Shown here: positions 10,604 to 18,774 of the stretch, one piece after another
How positions within the stretch are numbered: the first letter of the stretch is position 1
How the letters are laid out: each line of letters starts with the position of its first letter
Assembly (NCBI RefSeq): GCF_003112555.1
Contig: NZ_BEWB01000006.1
Span: 186,001-250,000, forward strand
Direction: 5' to 3'
Source of the DNA: Streptomyces coelicoflavus
GTDB lineage: Bacteria; Actinomycetota; Actinomycetes; Streptomycetales; Streptomycetaceae
Length of the DNA stretch: 64,000 nt
The notes under the pieces: model-generated
What the model saw: the letters and a program-made list of their open reading frames with translations, nothing else
Database searches by the model: none
Told to the model about the DNA's origin: nothing
Made by a program: the position numbers and the translations under genes

Positions 10604-12033
10604 CGCGGGATCGCCTCCGCCACGTCGTGCGCCCCCGCCGGTGCCCCCTGCGCCGCGAAGCGGCCCGCGAGGCCGTGCAGATAGGCGCCCGCGCTCCCCG
10701 CGTCCACGGCCGACAGGCCCGCGGCGAGGAGTGAACCCGCCAGGCCGGACAGCACGTCCCCGCTGCCGGCCGTGGCGAGCCACGACGTCCCCGTCGCGTT
10801 GACCCGGACGGGACCGCCCCGCGCACCGGCCACCAGCGTCGTCGAGCCCTTCAGCAGCACCGTCGCCCCGTACCGCGCCGCCAGTTCCCGCACCGAGTCC
10901 AGCCGCGCTCCCTCGACCTCCTCCCGGCCCACCCCGAGCAGCGCCGCCGCCTCCCCGGCGTGCGGGGTCATCAACGTCGGTGCCGTGCGCGCCCGCACCG
11001 CCTCCGGGTCCGCCAGGCGCAGGCCGTCCGCGTCGATCAGCACCGGCACCTCGGCCGCCAGCACCTGGGCCACCGTCGCCGCGTCGTCACCGGCCCCCGG
11101 TCCGACCACCCACGCCTGGACCCGCCCCGCCCGCTCGGGCCCCCGGTCGGACACGAGCGTCTCCGGGAAGCGGGCGATCACCGCGTCCCCCGCCGGACCG
11201 ACGTACCGCACCGCCCCGGCCCCGCCCCGCAGCGCACCCGACACGGCCAGGACGGCCGCGCCCGGATAGCGGGCCGACCCGGCGGCGACGCCCACGACCC
11301 CGCGCCGGTACTTGTCGCTCTCCGCCGCCGGCACCGGCAGCAGCCGGGCCACGTCCGCGTGCTGCAACGCCTCCAGTTCCGCCCCCTCGCGGGGCAGGGG
11401 CAGGCCGATGTCCACCAGCCGCACCGACCCCGCGTACTCCCGCGCCGGGTCGATCAGCAGCCCCGGCTTGTGCGTCCCGAACGTCACCGTCAGGTCGGCG
11501 CGCACCACGTCCCCCCGCACCCGGCCGGAGTCCGCGTCGACCCCGCTCGGCAGGTCGACGGCGACCACGGCGGCCCGGGAGCGGGCGGCCGCGTCCGCCA
11601 GCGGCACCGCCTCCTTCCGCAGCCCGCCCGCGCCGCCGATCCCGACGATGCCGTCGAGGACGAGATCGGCCCGCGCGATCAGCTCCTCCGGGGAACCGGA
11701 AGCCCCGTCCCCGGCAACCCGCCCGCCCGCGCGCCGCAGCGCCGCCAGACCCGCGCCGTGGGCCCGCTCCGGCGACAGCAGCACCGCCGTCACGCCCGCG
11801 CCCCGCCGGGCCAGCCGCGCGCCCGCGTACAGGGCGTCGCCGCCGTTGTCGCCGCTGCCGACCAGCAGCACCACCCGGCTGCCGTAGACCCGCCCGGCCG
11901 CCCGGCCCAGCACCTCCGCGCAGGCGGCGGCCAGTCCGGCCGCGGCCCGATGCATCAGCGCCCCCTCCGGCAGCCGGGCCATCAGCTCCCGTTCGGCGTT
12001 CCTGACCGTCTCCACCCTGTACGCAGTCCGCAT
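10576..12033 (-). CDS. nnrD: bifunctional NAD(P)H-hydrate repair enzyme (epimerase + dehydratase)
   Basis: 485 residues. The N-terminal ~210 residues are the NnrE/YjeF_N epimerase fold (RNAERELMARLPEGALMHRAA, then VVLLVGSGDNGGDALYAG). The C-terminal part is the ADP-dependent NAD(P)HX dehydratase (DADGLRL, MTPHAGEAAALLG, ATAGSGDVLSGLAGSLLA). Together they repair hydrated NADH and NADPH. ATG 12033 is placed by the conserved MRTAYRVETVRNAE start. An XRE-cupin gene diverges from it, and a palindrome lies in the shared 116-base interval. The end of the gene is tandemly duplicated. Confidence 0.93.
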   Translation of the reverse strand: MRTAYRVETVRNAERELMARLPEGALMHRAAAGLAAACAEVLGRAAGRVYGSRVVLLVGSGDNGGDALYAGARLARRGAGVTAVLLSPERAHGAGLAALRRAGGRVAGDGASGSPEELIARADLVLDGIVGIGGAGGLRKEAVPLADAAARSRAAVVAVDLPSGVDADSGRVRGDVVRADLTVTFGTHKPGLLIDPAREYAGSVRLVDIGLPLPREGAELEALQHADVARLLPVPAAESDKYRRGVVGVAAGSARYPGAAVLAVSGALRGGAGAVRYVGPAGDAVIARFPETLVSDRGPERAGRVQAWVVGPGAGDDAATVAQVLAAEVPVLIDADGLRLADPEAVRARTAPTLMTPHAGEAAALLGVGREEVEGARLDSVRELAARYGATVLLKGSTTLVAGARGGPVRVNATGTSWLATAGSGDVLSGLAGSLLAAGLSAVDAGSAGAYLHGLAGRFAAQGAPAGAHDVAEAIPRAWRDVRGE

Positions 12034-12135
12034 GCCGTCGAGTCTTCCCCGTACGCCCGGAACACGCACCGCCGGCCGGCCCCCGGCGTCCCTGCCGTCC
12101 CTGCCGTCCCCGCCGTCCCGCGGGACCGGGGATGA

Positions 12136-12149
12136 GGGACAGTTGTCCC
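12136..12149. promoter_or_regulatory. palindromic operator candidate at the XRE-cupin start
   Basis: GGGACAGTTGTCCC is an inverted repeat with 6-bp arms and a 2-base centre. It ends one base before the likely ATG at 12150 of the XRE-cupin regulator and contains its ribosome site. The position suits autorepression. Confidence 0.45.
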
Positions 12150-12794
12150 ATGAGCGGCGGTGACGACGTGGGCGGCGGTGACGACGAGACGGCACAGGTG
12201 ATGGCCTCGCTCGGAACCCGCCTGCGTGCCGTCCGGCAGGCCCGCGGGCTCACCCTGGCCCAGCTCGCCGCCGTCACCGGCATCTCCGTGAGCACCCTGT
12301 CCCGGCTGGAGTCGGGGCGGCGCGAGCCGGGACTGCGGCACCTGCTGCCGCTGGCCCGGGCCCACCGGCTCGCCCTCGACGAACTCGTCGGCTCGAGCAC
12401 CGGCGACCCCCGCGTCCATCCCCGCCCCTTCACCCGGCACGGACAGACGTGGGTCCCGCTCACCCGGAACCCCAACGACGGACTGCACGCCTACAAACAG
12501 ATCCTCCCCGCGCCGGCCATCCCGCGCACCGGGTCGACGCCGCGCCCCGAGCAGGGCTCGCACGAGGGCCACGAGTGGCTCTACGTCCTCTCCGGCCGCC
12601 TGCTCCTCGCCCTCGGCGACCACGACCTCGTCCTGACGGCCGGGCAGACCGCGGAGTTCGACACCCGCGTCCCGCACGGCATCGCCAACGCCGGTGACCG
12701 TCCCGTCGAGTGGATCGCCCTCTACGGCGCACAGGGCGAGCGCATGCACATCCGGGTCCGGCCGGCCGCCGGCCGGACGCACGACGCCCCCTGA
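12150..12794 (+). CDS. XRE-family regulator with C-terminal cupin sensor
   Basis: 214 residues. The XRE helix-turn-helix spans ~15-70 (LGTRLRAVRQARGLTLAQLA, then SVSTLSRLESGRREPGLRHLLPLA). A cupin_2 barrel at ~130-205 has GHEWLYVLSGRLLLALGDHDLVL and a FDTRVPHGIAN His motif. This architecture (HTH plus cupin) is typical of single-component regulators that bind a small ligand. ATG 12150 has GAGGGA upstream; ATG 12132 is a possible alternative. The palindrome at the start suggests autoregulation and possibly control of the divergent nnrD. Its stop is 3 bases from the convergent acpS stop. Confidence 0.85.
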   Translation: MSGGDDVGGGDDETAQVMASLGTRLRAVRQARGLTLAQLAAVTGISVSTLSRLESGRREPGLRHLLPLARAHRLALDELVGSSTGDPRVHPRPFTRHGQTWVPLTRNPNDGLHAYKQILPAPAIPRTGSTPRPEQGSHEGHEWLYVLSGRLLLALGDHDLVLTAGQTAEFDTRVPHGIANAGDRPVEWIALYGAQGERMHIRVRPAAGRTHDAP

Positions 12795-12797
12795 GCG

Positions 12798-13169
12798 TCA
12801 CCCCTCCGCGATCACCACCGCCGACGCGATCCCCGCGTCGTGGCTCAGCGAGACGTGCCAGGAGGCCACGCCCAGCTCCGCCGCCCGCGCCGCCACCGTC
12901 CCCGTCACCCGCAGCCGCGGCTGTCCGCTGTCCTCGACGTACACCTCGGCGTCCGTCCACAGCAGCCCCGCCGGTGCGCCCAGCGCCTTGGCCAGCGCCT
13001 CCTTCGCCGCGAAGCGGGCGGCGAGCGAGGCGACGCCCCGGCGCCCACCGCTCGGCAGCAGCAGCTCGCTCTCCACGAAGAGCCGCCCCGCCAGGGCCGG
13101 TGTGCGCTCCAGCGACGCCCCGAACCGCTCGACCTCGGCCACGTCGATACCGACCCCGATGATGCTCAT
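12798..13169 (-). CDS. acpS: holo-[acyl-carrier-protein] synthase AcpS
   Basis: 123 residues, normal for AcpS. It transfers 4'-phosphopantetheine to acyl carrier proteins. It starts [16 protein letters not shown], with the metal-binding Asp in GIDV, and has the [12 protein letters not shown] motif and a [20 protein letters not shown]-terminus. ATG 13169 is fixed by that conserved start. The gene is divergent from alr with an ~89-base gap. In Streptomyces this enzyme serves both fatty-acid and polyketide carrier proteins; that is family knowledge, not visible here. Confidence 0.95.
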   Translation of the reverse strand: MSIIGVGIDVAEVERFGASLERTPALAGRLFVESELLLPSGGRRGVASLAARFAAKEALAKALGAPAGLLWTDAEVYVEDSGQPRLRVTGTVAARAAELGVASWHVSLSHDAGIASAVVIAEG

Positions 13170-13258
13170 GCCGGGCACCCTAACCACTGCCGGGCACCCG
13201 CCCCTCCCCGGCGGCGTGCGACGGGGGCGGCCGGGTGCTCTGAGAGACTGGGGGCACG

Positions 13259-14434
13259 ATGAGCGAGACAACTGCCCGGCCGGAGGCGGACGCGGTACTG
13301 CGTGCCCGGGCCGAGATCGACCTGGCCGCCCTGCGGGCCAACGTCCGCGCGCTGCGCGAACGGGCCCCCGGCGCGGCCCTCATGGCCGTCGTCAAGGCGG
13401 ACGCCTACGGCCACGGCGCCTTCCGCTGCGCCCGCGCCGCCGTCGACGCGGGCGCGACGTGGCTCGGCACGGCCACACCGCAGGAGGCGCTCGCCCTGCG
13501 GTCGGCGGCGGCCGGGCTGCCGGACGACGTACGGATCATGTGCTGGCTGTGGACGCCCGGCGGACCGTGGCGGGAGGCGGTCGAGGCCCGTCTCGACGTG
13601 TCCGTCGGCGGAATGTGGGCCATGGAGGAGGTCGTCGCGGCCGCCCGGGCGGCCGGGATGCCCGCACGCGTACAGCTCAAGGCCGACACCGGGCTCGGAC
13701 GGGGCGGCTGCCAGCCCGGCGCGGACTGGGAGGACCTGGTCGGGGCCGCGCTGCGGGCCGAGGGGGAGGGGCTGCTGCGGGTCACCGGGCTCTGGTCCCA
13801 CTTCGCCTGCGCCGACGAGCCCGGCCACCCCTCCATCGCCGCCCAGCTCACCCGCTTCCGGGAGATGACGGCCCACGCCGAGCGGCAGGGCCTGCGCCCC
13901 GAGGTGCGGCACATCGCCAACTCGCCGGCCACCCTCACCCTCCCCGACGCCCACTTCGACCTCGTGCGGCCCGGCATCGCGATGTACGGCATCTCGCCCA
14001 GCCCCGAGATCGGCGTCCCCGCCGACTTCGGGCTGCGCCCGGTGATGACGCTGGCCGCCTCCCTGGCCCTGGTCAAGCAGGTCCCCGGCGGTCACGGCGT
14101 CAGCTACGGGCACCACTACACCACCCCCGGCGAGACCACCCTCGGCCTCGTCCCGCTCGGCTACGCGGACGGCGTCCCGCGCCACGCCTCCTCCACCGGC
14201 CCGGTCCTGGTCGACGGCAAGTGGCGCACGGTCGCGGGGCGGATCGCGATGGACCAGTTCGTCGTCGACCTGGGCGGGGACCGGCCCGAGCCCGGCGCGG
14301 AGGCCGTACTGTTCGGCCCCGGCGACCGCGGCGAGCCCACCGCCGAGGACTGGGCCCAGGCGGCGGGCACCATCGCGTACGAGATCGTCACCCGGATCGG
14401 AAGCCGCGTCCCGCGCGTCTACGTCAACGAGTGA
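13259..14434 (+). CDS. alr: alanine racemase
   Basis: 391 residues. Interconverts L- and D-alanine for peptidoglycan. The PLP lysine is Lys46 in [12 protein letters not shown]. The second catalytic base is Tyr283 in [10 protein letters not shown], and the dimer segment [14 protein letters not shown] is intact. ATG 13259 follows GGGGGCACG. It heads the row alr - alpha/beta hydrolase - tsaE, an order shared with other actinobacteria. Confidence 0.96.
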   Translation: MSETTARPEADAVLRARAEIDLAALRANVRALRERAPGAALMAVVKADAYGHGAFRCARAAVDAGATWLGTATPQEALALRSAAAGLPDDVRIMCWLWTPGGPWREAVEARLDVSVGGMWAMEEVVAAARAAGMPARVQLKADTGLGRGGCQPGADWEDLVGAALRAEGEGLLRVTGLWSHFACADEPGHPSIAAQLTRFREMTAHAERQGLRPEVRHIANSPATLTLPDAHFDLVRPGIAMYGISPSPEIGVPADFGLRPVMTLAASLALVKQVPGGHGVSYGHHYTTPGETTLGLVPLGYADGVPRHASSTGPVLVDGKWRTVAGRIAMDQFVVDLGGDRPEPGAEAVLFGPGDRGEPTAEDWAQAAGTIAYEIVTRIGSRVPRVYVNE

Positions 14435-14547
14435 CGGCCGTACCGGCGGCGCGCGGTCAGGTGAAACGGCGATCGGCAGCGGGCAGGCGCACAGCGGCCC
14501 GGTGAACCCGGCGAACCCGGCGAGTCCGGTGAAGAGGAGCGGTGCAC

Positions 14548-15813
14548 GTGAGCGAGAGCAACGGGGAGGCCGTCGCGGCGGCCGTCGCCTCCGCCACGGA
14601 GGCCGCGAGCGAGGTCGCCGCGGGCGGCTGGCGCCGGGCGACCGGCATCGCCGGCGTCGCGATAGGCGTGGTCGCGGCGGGCGCCGCGGCCGGCGTGGCG
14701 ATAGAACGGCTCACCGTCGGGCGCGGGATGCGCCAGAAGGCCCGCCTCGCCCTGGACTCGGCGGGCCCCTACGGCGGACTGCGCGGCACCCCCGGCACGG
14801 CGTACGCCGAGGACGGCACCGAGCTGTACTACGAGGTGGACGACCTCGATCCGGAGGCCGACGCCGAGGTCCACCGCGCCCCGCGCCGCAGACGGCTGTT
14901 CGGCCGCCGGCCGCCCGCGCCCGTCACCGTCGTCTTCAGCCACGGCTACTGCCTCAACCAGGACTCCTGGCACTTCCAGCGGGCGGCCCTCAGGGGCGTG
15001 GTCCGCACCGTCCACTGGGACCAGCGCAGCCACGGCCGGTCCGGCCGGGGGGTGGCCCAGACCCGGGACGGCCGGCCGGTCAGCATCGAGGAACTGGGCC
15101 GCGACCTGAAGGCCGTCATCGACGCGGCGGCGCCCGAGGGCCCGATCGTGCTGGTCGGGCACTCCATGGGCGGCATGACCGTCATGGCCCTGGCCGACGC
15201 CTTCCCCGACCTGATCAGCGAGCGAGTCGTCGGCGTCGCCCTCGTCGGCACGTCGTCCGGGCGGCTCGGCGAGGTCAACTTCGGGCTGCCGGTGGCCGGG
15301 GTCAACGCGGTGCGGCGGGTCCTGCCGGGCGTGCTCAAGGCACTGGGGCAGCGGGCCGAGCTGGTGGAGAAGGGGCGCCGGGCGACGGCCGACCTGTTCG
15401 CGGGGATCATCAAGCGGTACTCGTTCGCGTCCCGGGACGTCGACCCGGCCGTGGCCCGGTTCGCGGAGCGGATGATCGAGTCAACGCCGATCGACGTCGT
15501 CGCCGAGTACTACCCGGCCTTCAACGACCACGACAAGACCGAGGCCCTCGCCCGCTTCGCGGACCTGCCCGTGCTCGTCCTGGCCGGAGTGCGGGACCTG
15601 GTGACGCCGAGCGAGCACAGCGAGGCGATCGCCGGCCTGCTGCCGGACGCGGAGCTGGTGCTCGTCCCCGACGCGGGTCACCTCGTGATGCTGGAGCACC
15701 CGGAGCTGGTCACGGACCGCCTCGCCGACCTGCTCGCCCGCGCGGGCGCCGTGCCCGCAGCGGCTACCGTGGACGGCTATGGAAGCACCAGCAGCAGCGC
15801 AGGGCCCGGCTGA
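14548..15813 (+). CDS. alpha/beta hydrolase with N-terminal membrane anchor
   Basis: About 421 residues. A hydrophobic helix (IAGVAIGVVAAGAAAGVAIE, near residues 35-55) anchors the protein. The hydrolase core then has the oxyanion strand VTVVFSHGYCLNQDSWHFQR, the nucleophile elbow GHSMGGM and a C-terminal DAGHLVMLEHPE His. GTG 14548 has GAGGAG at good spacing; GTG 14542 is too close. The substrate is unknown. The 3' end overlaps tsaE by 35 bases, so the two are probably translated together. Confidence 0.85.
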   Translation: MSESNGEAVAAAVASATEAASEVAAGGWRRATGIAGVAIGVVAAGAAAGVAIERLTVGRGMRQKARLALDSAGPYGGLRGTPGTAYAEDGTELYYEVDDLDPEADAEVHRAPRRRRLFGRRPPAPVTVVFSHGYCLNQDSWHFQRAALRGVVRTVHWDQRSHGRSGRGVAQTRDGRPVSIEELGRDLKAVIDAAAPEGPIVLVGHSMGGMTVMALADAFPDLISERVVGVALVGTSSGRLGEVNFGLPVAGVNAVRRVLPGVLKALGQRAELVEKGRRATADLFAGIIKRYSFASRDVDPAVARFAERMIESTPIDVVAEYYPAFNDHDKTEALARFADLPVLVLAGVRDLVTPSEHSEAIAGLLPDAELVLVPDAGHLVMLEHPELVTDRLADLLARAGAVPAAATVDGYGSTSSSAGPG

Positions 15814-16354
15814 GCCCTCCGGTCCCTCCTCCGGCCCGTCCTCCGACGCCGCGGCCCCCGGCATCGCGGCCCCCGACGTCGAGATCACCGTCACCTCGCC
15901 CGAGCAGATGCGGGAACTGGGCCGCAGGCTCGCCAAGCTGCTGCGCGCCGGTGACCTGGTGATGCTCAGCGGCGAGCTGGGCGCGGGCAAGACGACCCTG
16001 ACCCGCGGTCTCGGCGAGGGCCTCGGCGTGCGCGGCGCCGTCACCTCCCCGACCTTCGTGATCGCCCGTGTGCACCCCTCGCTCGGTGACGGTCCGCCGC
16101 TCGTCCACGTGGACGCCTACCGGCTGTCCGGCGGGCTCGACGAGATGGAGGACCTCGATCTCGACGTCTCCCTGTCCGACTCGGTGATCGTGGTCGAGTG
16201 GGGCGAGGGCAAGGTCGAGGAGCTGACCGAGGACCGGCTGCGGCTGCGGATCGACCGGGCCGTCGGCGACACCACCGACGAGGTGCGGCACGTGACGGTG
16301 ACCGGTCTCGGCGAGCGGTGGGCCGGGGCCGACGTGAGCGTCCTCGCCGGCTGA
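15779..16354 (+). CDS. tsaE: tRNA t6A synthesis ATPase TsaE
   Basis: 191 residues, of which ~35 form an Ala/Pro/Ser-rich N-terminal extension. The P-loop SGELGAGKTTLTRG is at 64-77. TSPTFVIARVH, the HVDAYRL strand and VEWGEGKVEEL follow. TsaE works with TsaB and TsaD, both encoded just downstream, in threonylcarbamoyl transfer to A37 of ANN-decoding tRNAs. ATG 15779 lies inside the end of the hydrolase gene. Confidence 0.94.
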   Translation: MEAPAAAQGPAEPSGPSSGPSSDAAAPGIAAPDVEITVTSPEQMRELGRRLAKLLRAGDLVMLSGELGAGKTTLTRGLGEGLGVRGAVTSPTFVIARVHPSLGDGPPLVHVDAYRLSGGLDEMEDLDLDVSLSDSVIVVEWGEGKVEELTEDRLRLRIDRAVGDTTDEVRHVTVTGLGERWAGADVSVLAG

Positions 16355-16363
16355 GCCGCCCCC

Positions 16364-16414
16364 GGCGCGGCCCCGGTACGTCCTCGGCGCGGCCCCGGTA
16401 CGTCCTCGGCGCGC
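16364..16414. repeat. 22-base tandem repeat after tsaE
   Basis: Two exact copies of a 22-base GC-rich unit (16364-16385 and 16386-16407, each containing CCCCGGTACGTCC), with the start of a third. They lie directly after the tsaE stop. Confidence 0.8.
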
Positions 16415-16509
16415 CCCCGCGCGCCTCCCGTGCGGGATTTTCCGACAAGGCGTCGGCAAAAGATTGCGTTCCGGGCGTTGCCCGTGGTGACATGGTACTC
16501 AGCTCGTAG

Positions 16510-16523
16510 TTAGGCATGCCTTA
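16510..16523. promoter_or_regulatory. palindrome (iron-box-like) upstream of a small gene
   Basis: TTAGGCATGCCTTA has a perfect 10-base palindromic core (AGGCATGCCT), 33 bases before the ATG of the small protein gene at 16556. A GTGACA (-35-like) lies ~17 bases upstream. The flanks match the DmdR/IdeR iron box only in part (GTTAGGC ... CCT), so iron control is only a guess. Confidence 0.35.
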
Positions 16524-16555
16524 CTGCGCCCGCCCCCGAGCTTCAGGAGGCGTCC

Positions 16556-16774
16556 ATGTCGTCCATGTCCCAGGCCCAGCCGCAGGGCCGTCCGGAGTCC
16601 CAGTCGCCCGCGTCCGCCGGGGTGTCGATGCGCGACCTGCTCGCCTCCTGCGCCGCCGCGACGGCGGTCTCGACGCCGCCCCGCGCCCCGGAGCCGGAGA
16701 CGCGCCGGCCGGTCCGCGAGCGGCCCGGCCACCGTGCCGCGGGTGACGGCCGCGACCACCGCGAGGCCGCCTGA
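16556..16774 (+). CDS. small conserved-looking protein of unknown function
   Basis: 72 residues, ATG 16556 with a strong AGGAGG seven bases upstream. The first ~25 residues are polar and disordered (Met-Ser-Ser-Met-Ser-Gln). A compact central motif, SMRDLLASCAAATAVSTPPRAP, is cut here as SMRDLLASCAAATAVS plus a Pro-rich turn. The rest is an Arg/Glu/His-rich tail. It has one Cys, no signal peptide and no membrane span. The good ribosome site and the palindrome upstream argue that it is real. Function unknown; it could be an adaptor or regulator of a partner through the DLLASC helix. Confidence 0.6.
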   Translation: MSSMSQAQPQGRPESQSPASAGVSMRDLLASCAAATAVSTPPRAPEPETRRPVRERPGHRAAGDGRDHREAA

Positions 16775-16844
16775 CACCCCCTGACGCCCGCGTGCCGTCA
16801 GGGGGCGACGAGGGGCGAGGCGGCGGCCCGCCGCCCGCGCCCCG

Positions 16845-17399
16845 TCAGGGGACGACGACGACCTGCCGCCCGATCGTCGCGAACGTCCACATCGCGTCGC
16901 CGTCCGCGCGCGACTCGCGGATGCCGCCGGTGCGCCGGTCCGGGTCGGGCTTCGCGGTCGAGCCGTCGACCGCGGCGCTGAACCCGACGGCCACGCCCTC
17001 GGCGCTGGTGAAGCGCACCACGTGTTCGACCGGGACGCCGTCGGACCCGGTGACCCGGTTGGACCGGGAGGTGACCCGGTAGGTCCCCGGCGCCGGGTCG
17101 ACCGTACTGGGCGTGACCTCGTAGGTGCGCAGGACCTTGTTCGCCGGGCCGACCAGCCACACGCGGTCGTCGTCCACCGAGTACACCACCCGTTCACCCG
17201 TTCCGGACCTCGCGGGCAGGGCGTCGGGGTGCCGCCGGTCGCGCGGTGCCTTGACGGCGCCGGGGGCGGGGCTGACGGTCGCGCGGGAGCGGTCGAGGTC
17301 GGCCGGGGCGCCGACGGACGCCTGGTGGGCGAGGACGCCGACCGTCACGAGGGCCGCCGTGACGAGGCCGGTGACGATACCGGCGCTGCTGCTTGCCAC
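16845..17399 (-). CDS. exported L,D-transpeptidase-like protein lacking the catalytic cysteine
   Basis: 184 residues. An N-terminal hydrophobic segment (IVTGLVTAALVTVGVLAHQA) acts as signal or anchor. Then VVYSVDDDRVWLVGPANKVL and TPGTYRV-like strands resemble the start of a YkuD fold. Near the C-terminus GGIRESRADGDAMWTFATIG aligns with the YkuD SHGCxR...DA.xL.. motif, but His-Gly-Cys is replaced by Thr-Gly-Gly. It would therefore be inactive as a transpeptidase and might bind cell wall instead. GTG 17397-17399. The YkuD link is my inference from motif spacing. Confidence 0.6.
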   Translation of the reverse strand: MASSSAGIVTGLVTAALVTVGVLAHQASVGAPADLDRSRATVSPAPGAVKAPRDRRHPDALPARSGTGERVVYSVDDDRVWLVGPANKVLRTYEVTPSTVDPAPGTYRVTSRSNRVTGSDGVPVEHVVRFTSAEGVAVGFSAAVDGSTAKPDPDRRTGGIRESRADGDAMWTFATIGRQVVVVP

Positions 17400-17538
17400 T
17401 GGCGACCACCTCGTCGTCGTACCCGTGCGACCTGAGTGCTCCGTGCTCCGTACTACCGGGCGACGGTAGCAGTACGTGAGCGGGTGGACGCGGAGTGCGA
17501 CACGGGGTGGCGGGGGTGGGCCGGCCGCGCGTCCCCGG

Positions 17539-17547
17539 AGTTGTCCA
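17539..17547 (+). promoter_or_regulatory. DnaA box
   Basis: TTGTCCACA, the consensus Streptomyces DnaA box, lies 43 bases upstream of the tsaB start. It is a single copy here; two more lie at 44995-45037. Confidence 0.55.
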
Positions 17548-17590
17548 CAGGGCGTCCGGCGCGGGCCGCGCGGCGCCGTAGGCTGTTTGC

Positions 17591-18244
17591 GTGCTCTTGC
17601 TCGCTCTGGATACCGCCACGCCCGCCGTGACCGTCGCGCTGCACGACGGTACGGACGTCATCGCCTCGTCGAGCCAGGTGGACGCCCGCCGCCACGGTGA
17701 GCTGCTGCTGCCCGCCGTCGACCGGGTGCTCGCCGAGGCAGGCCTGCGGCTCGACGCCGTCACCGCCGTCGTCGCCGGCACCGGTCCCGGCCCGTACACG
17801 GGGCTGCGCGTCGGCCTGATGACCGCGGACGCCTTCGGGCTCGCGCTCGGCGTGCCCGTGCACGGCGTGTGCACGCTGGACGGCCTCGCGTTCGCCGCCG
17901 ACCTGGAGGGCCCCTTCGTGGTGGCGACCGACGCCCGCCGCAAGGAGGTCTACTGGGCGCGGTACGCCGACTCCCGCACCCGCCTCACCGACCCGGCCGT
18001 CGACCGCCCCGCCGACATCGCCGGGCAGGTGGCCGGCCTCCCCGCCGTCGGCGCCGGCGCGCTGCTCTACCCGGACACCTTCCCCCGGGCGCACGAGCCG
18101 GAGCACGTGTCCGCCGCCGCCCTGGCCCGGCTGGCCGCCGAGAAGCTCGCGGCGGGGGAGGAGCTGCCCGCGCCCCGGCCGCTGTACCTGCGCAGGCCCG
18201 ACGCCCAGGTCCCCAAGAACTACAAGGTGGTCACCCCCAAGTGA
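17591..18244 (+). CDS. tsaB: tRNA t6A synthesis protein TsaB
   Basis: 217 residues. ASKHA-fold partner of TsaD. It begins LLLALDTATPAVTVAL, has AVVAGTGPGPYTGLRVGLMTA and the VATDARRKEVYWARY strand, and lacks the metal-binding histidines of TsaD, as expected. GTG 17591. The stop overlaps the rimI start (GTGA at 18241-18244) and rimI overlaps tsaD, so the three genes form a translationally coupled operon. Confidence 0.94.
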   Translation: MLLLALDTATPAVTVALHDGTDVIASSSQVDARRHGELLLPAVDRVLAEAGLRLDAVTAVVAGTGPGPYTGLRVGLMTADAFGLALGVPVHGVCTLDGLAFAADLEGPFVVATDARRKEVYWARYADSRTRLTDPAVDRPADIAGQVAGLPAVGAGALLYPDTFPRAHEPEHVSAAALARLAAEKLAAGEELPAPRPLYLRRPDAQVPKNYKVVTPK

Positions 18245-18774
18245 CCGAGTCAGCCACCGCCGAGTCCGCCCCCGCCGCGCTGCGCGAGATGCGCTGGTGG
18301 GACATCGACCCCGTGCTCCTCATGGAGCGCGAGCTGTTCCCGGAGGACGCCTGGTCCCGGGGGATGTTCTGGTCCGAGCTGGCCCACGCGCGCGGTCCTG
18401 GGGCGTCCCGGCGGTACCTGGTCGCCGAGGACGACGGCCGGGTCGTCGGCTACGCGGGCCTGGTCGCCTCCGGCGAGCAGGCCGACGTGCAGACCATCGC
18501 CGTCGCCCGCGACCACTGGGGCACCGGCCTCGGTGCCCGGCTGCTGACCGAGCTGCTGCGCGCGGCGACCGACTTCGAGTGCGCCGAGGTGCTGCTCGAG
18601 TGCCGGGTGGACAACACCCGCGCCCAGCGGCTGTACGAGCGCTTCGGCTTCGAGCCCATCGGCTTCAGACGCGGCTACTACCAGCCGGGCAACGTGGACG
18701 CCCTGGTGATGCGCCTGACCGACCCCTCCACCTCCGTACCGGGAACCGAACGAGGAACCGACAACCATGGCTGA
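18241..18774 (+). CDS. rimI: ribosomal-protein-alanine N-acetyltransferase RimI
   Basis: 177 residues, GNAT fold. The acetyl-CoA pocket [22 protein letters not shown] is at ~80-100. [30 protein letters not shown] is the usual RimI C-terminal block (quoted in parts: [20 protein letters not shown]). RimI acetylates the N-terminus of S18 in E. coli; actinobacterial homologues also act on other N-termini. It starts at GTG 18241, inside the tsaB stop, and ends 8 bases inside tsaD. Confidence 0.93.
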   Translation: MTESATAESAPAALREMRWWDIDPVLLMERELFPEDAWSRGMFWSELAHARGPGASRRYLVAEDDGRVVGYAGLVASGEQADVQTIAVARDHWGTGLGARLLTELLRAATDFECAEVLLECRVDNTRAQRLYERFGFEPIGFRRGYYQPGNVDALVMRLTDPSTSVPGTERGTDNHG

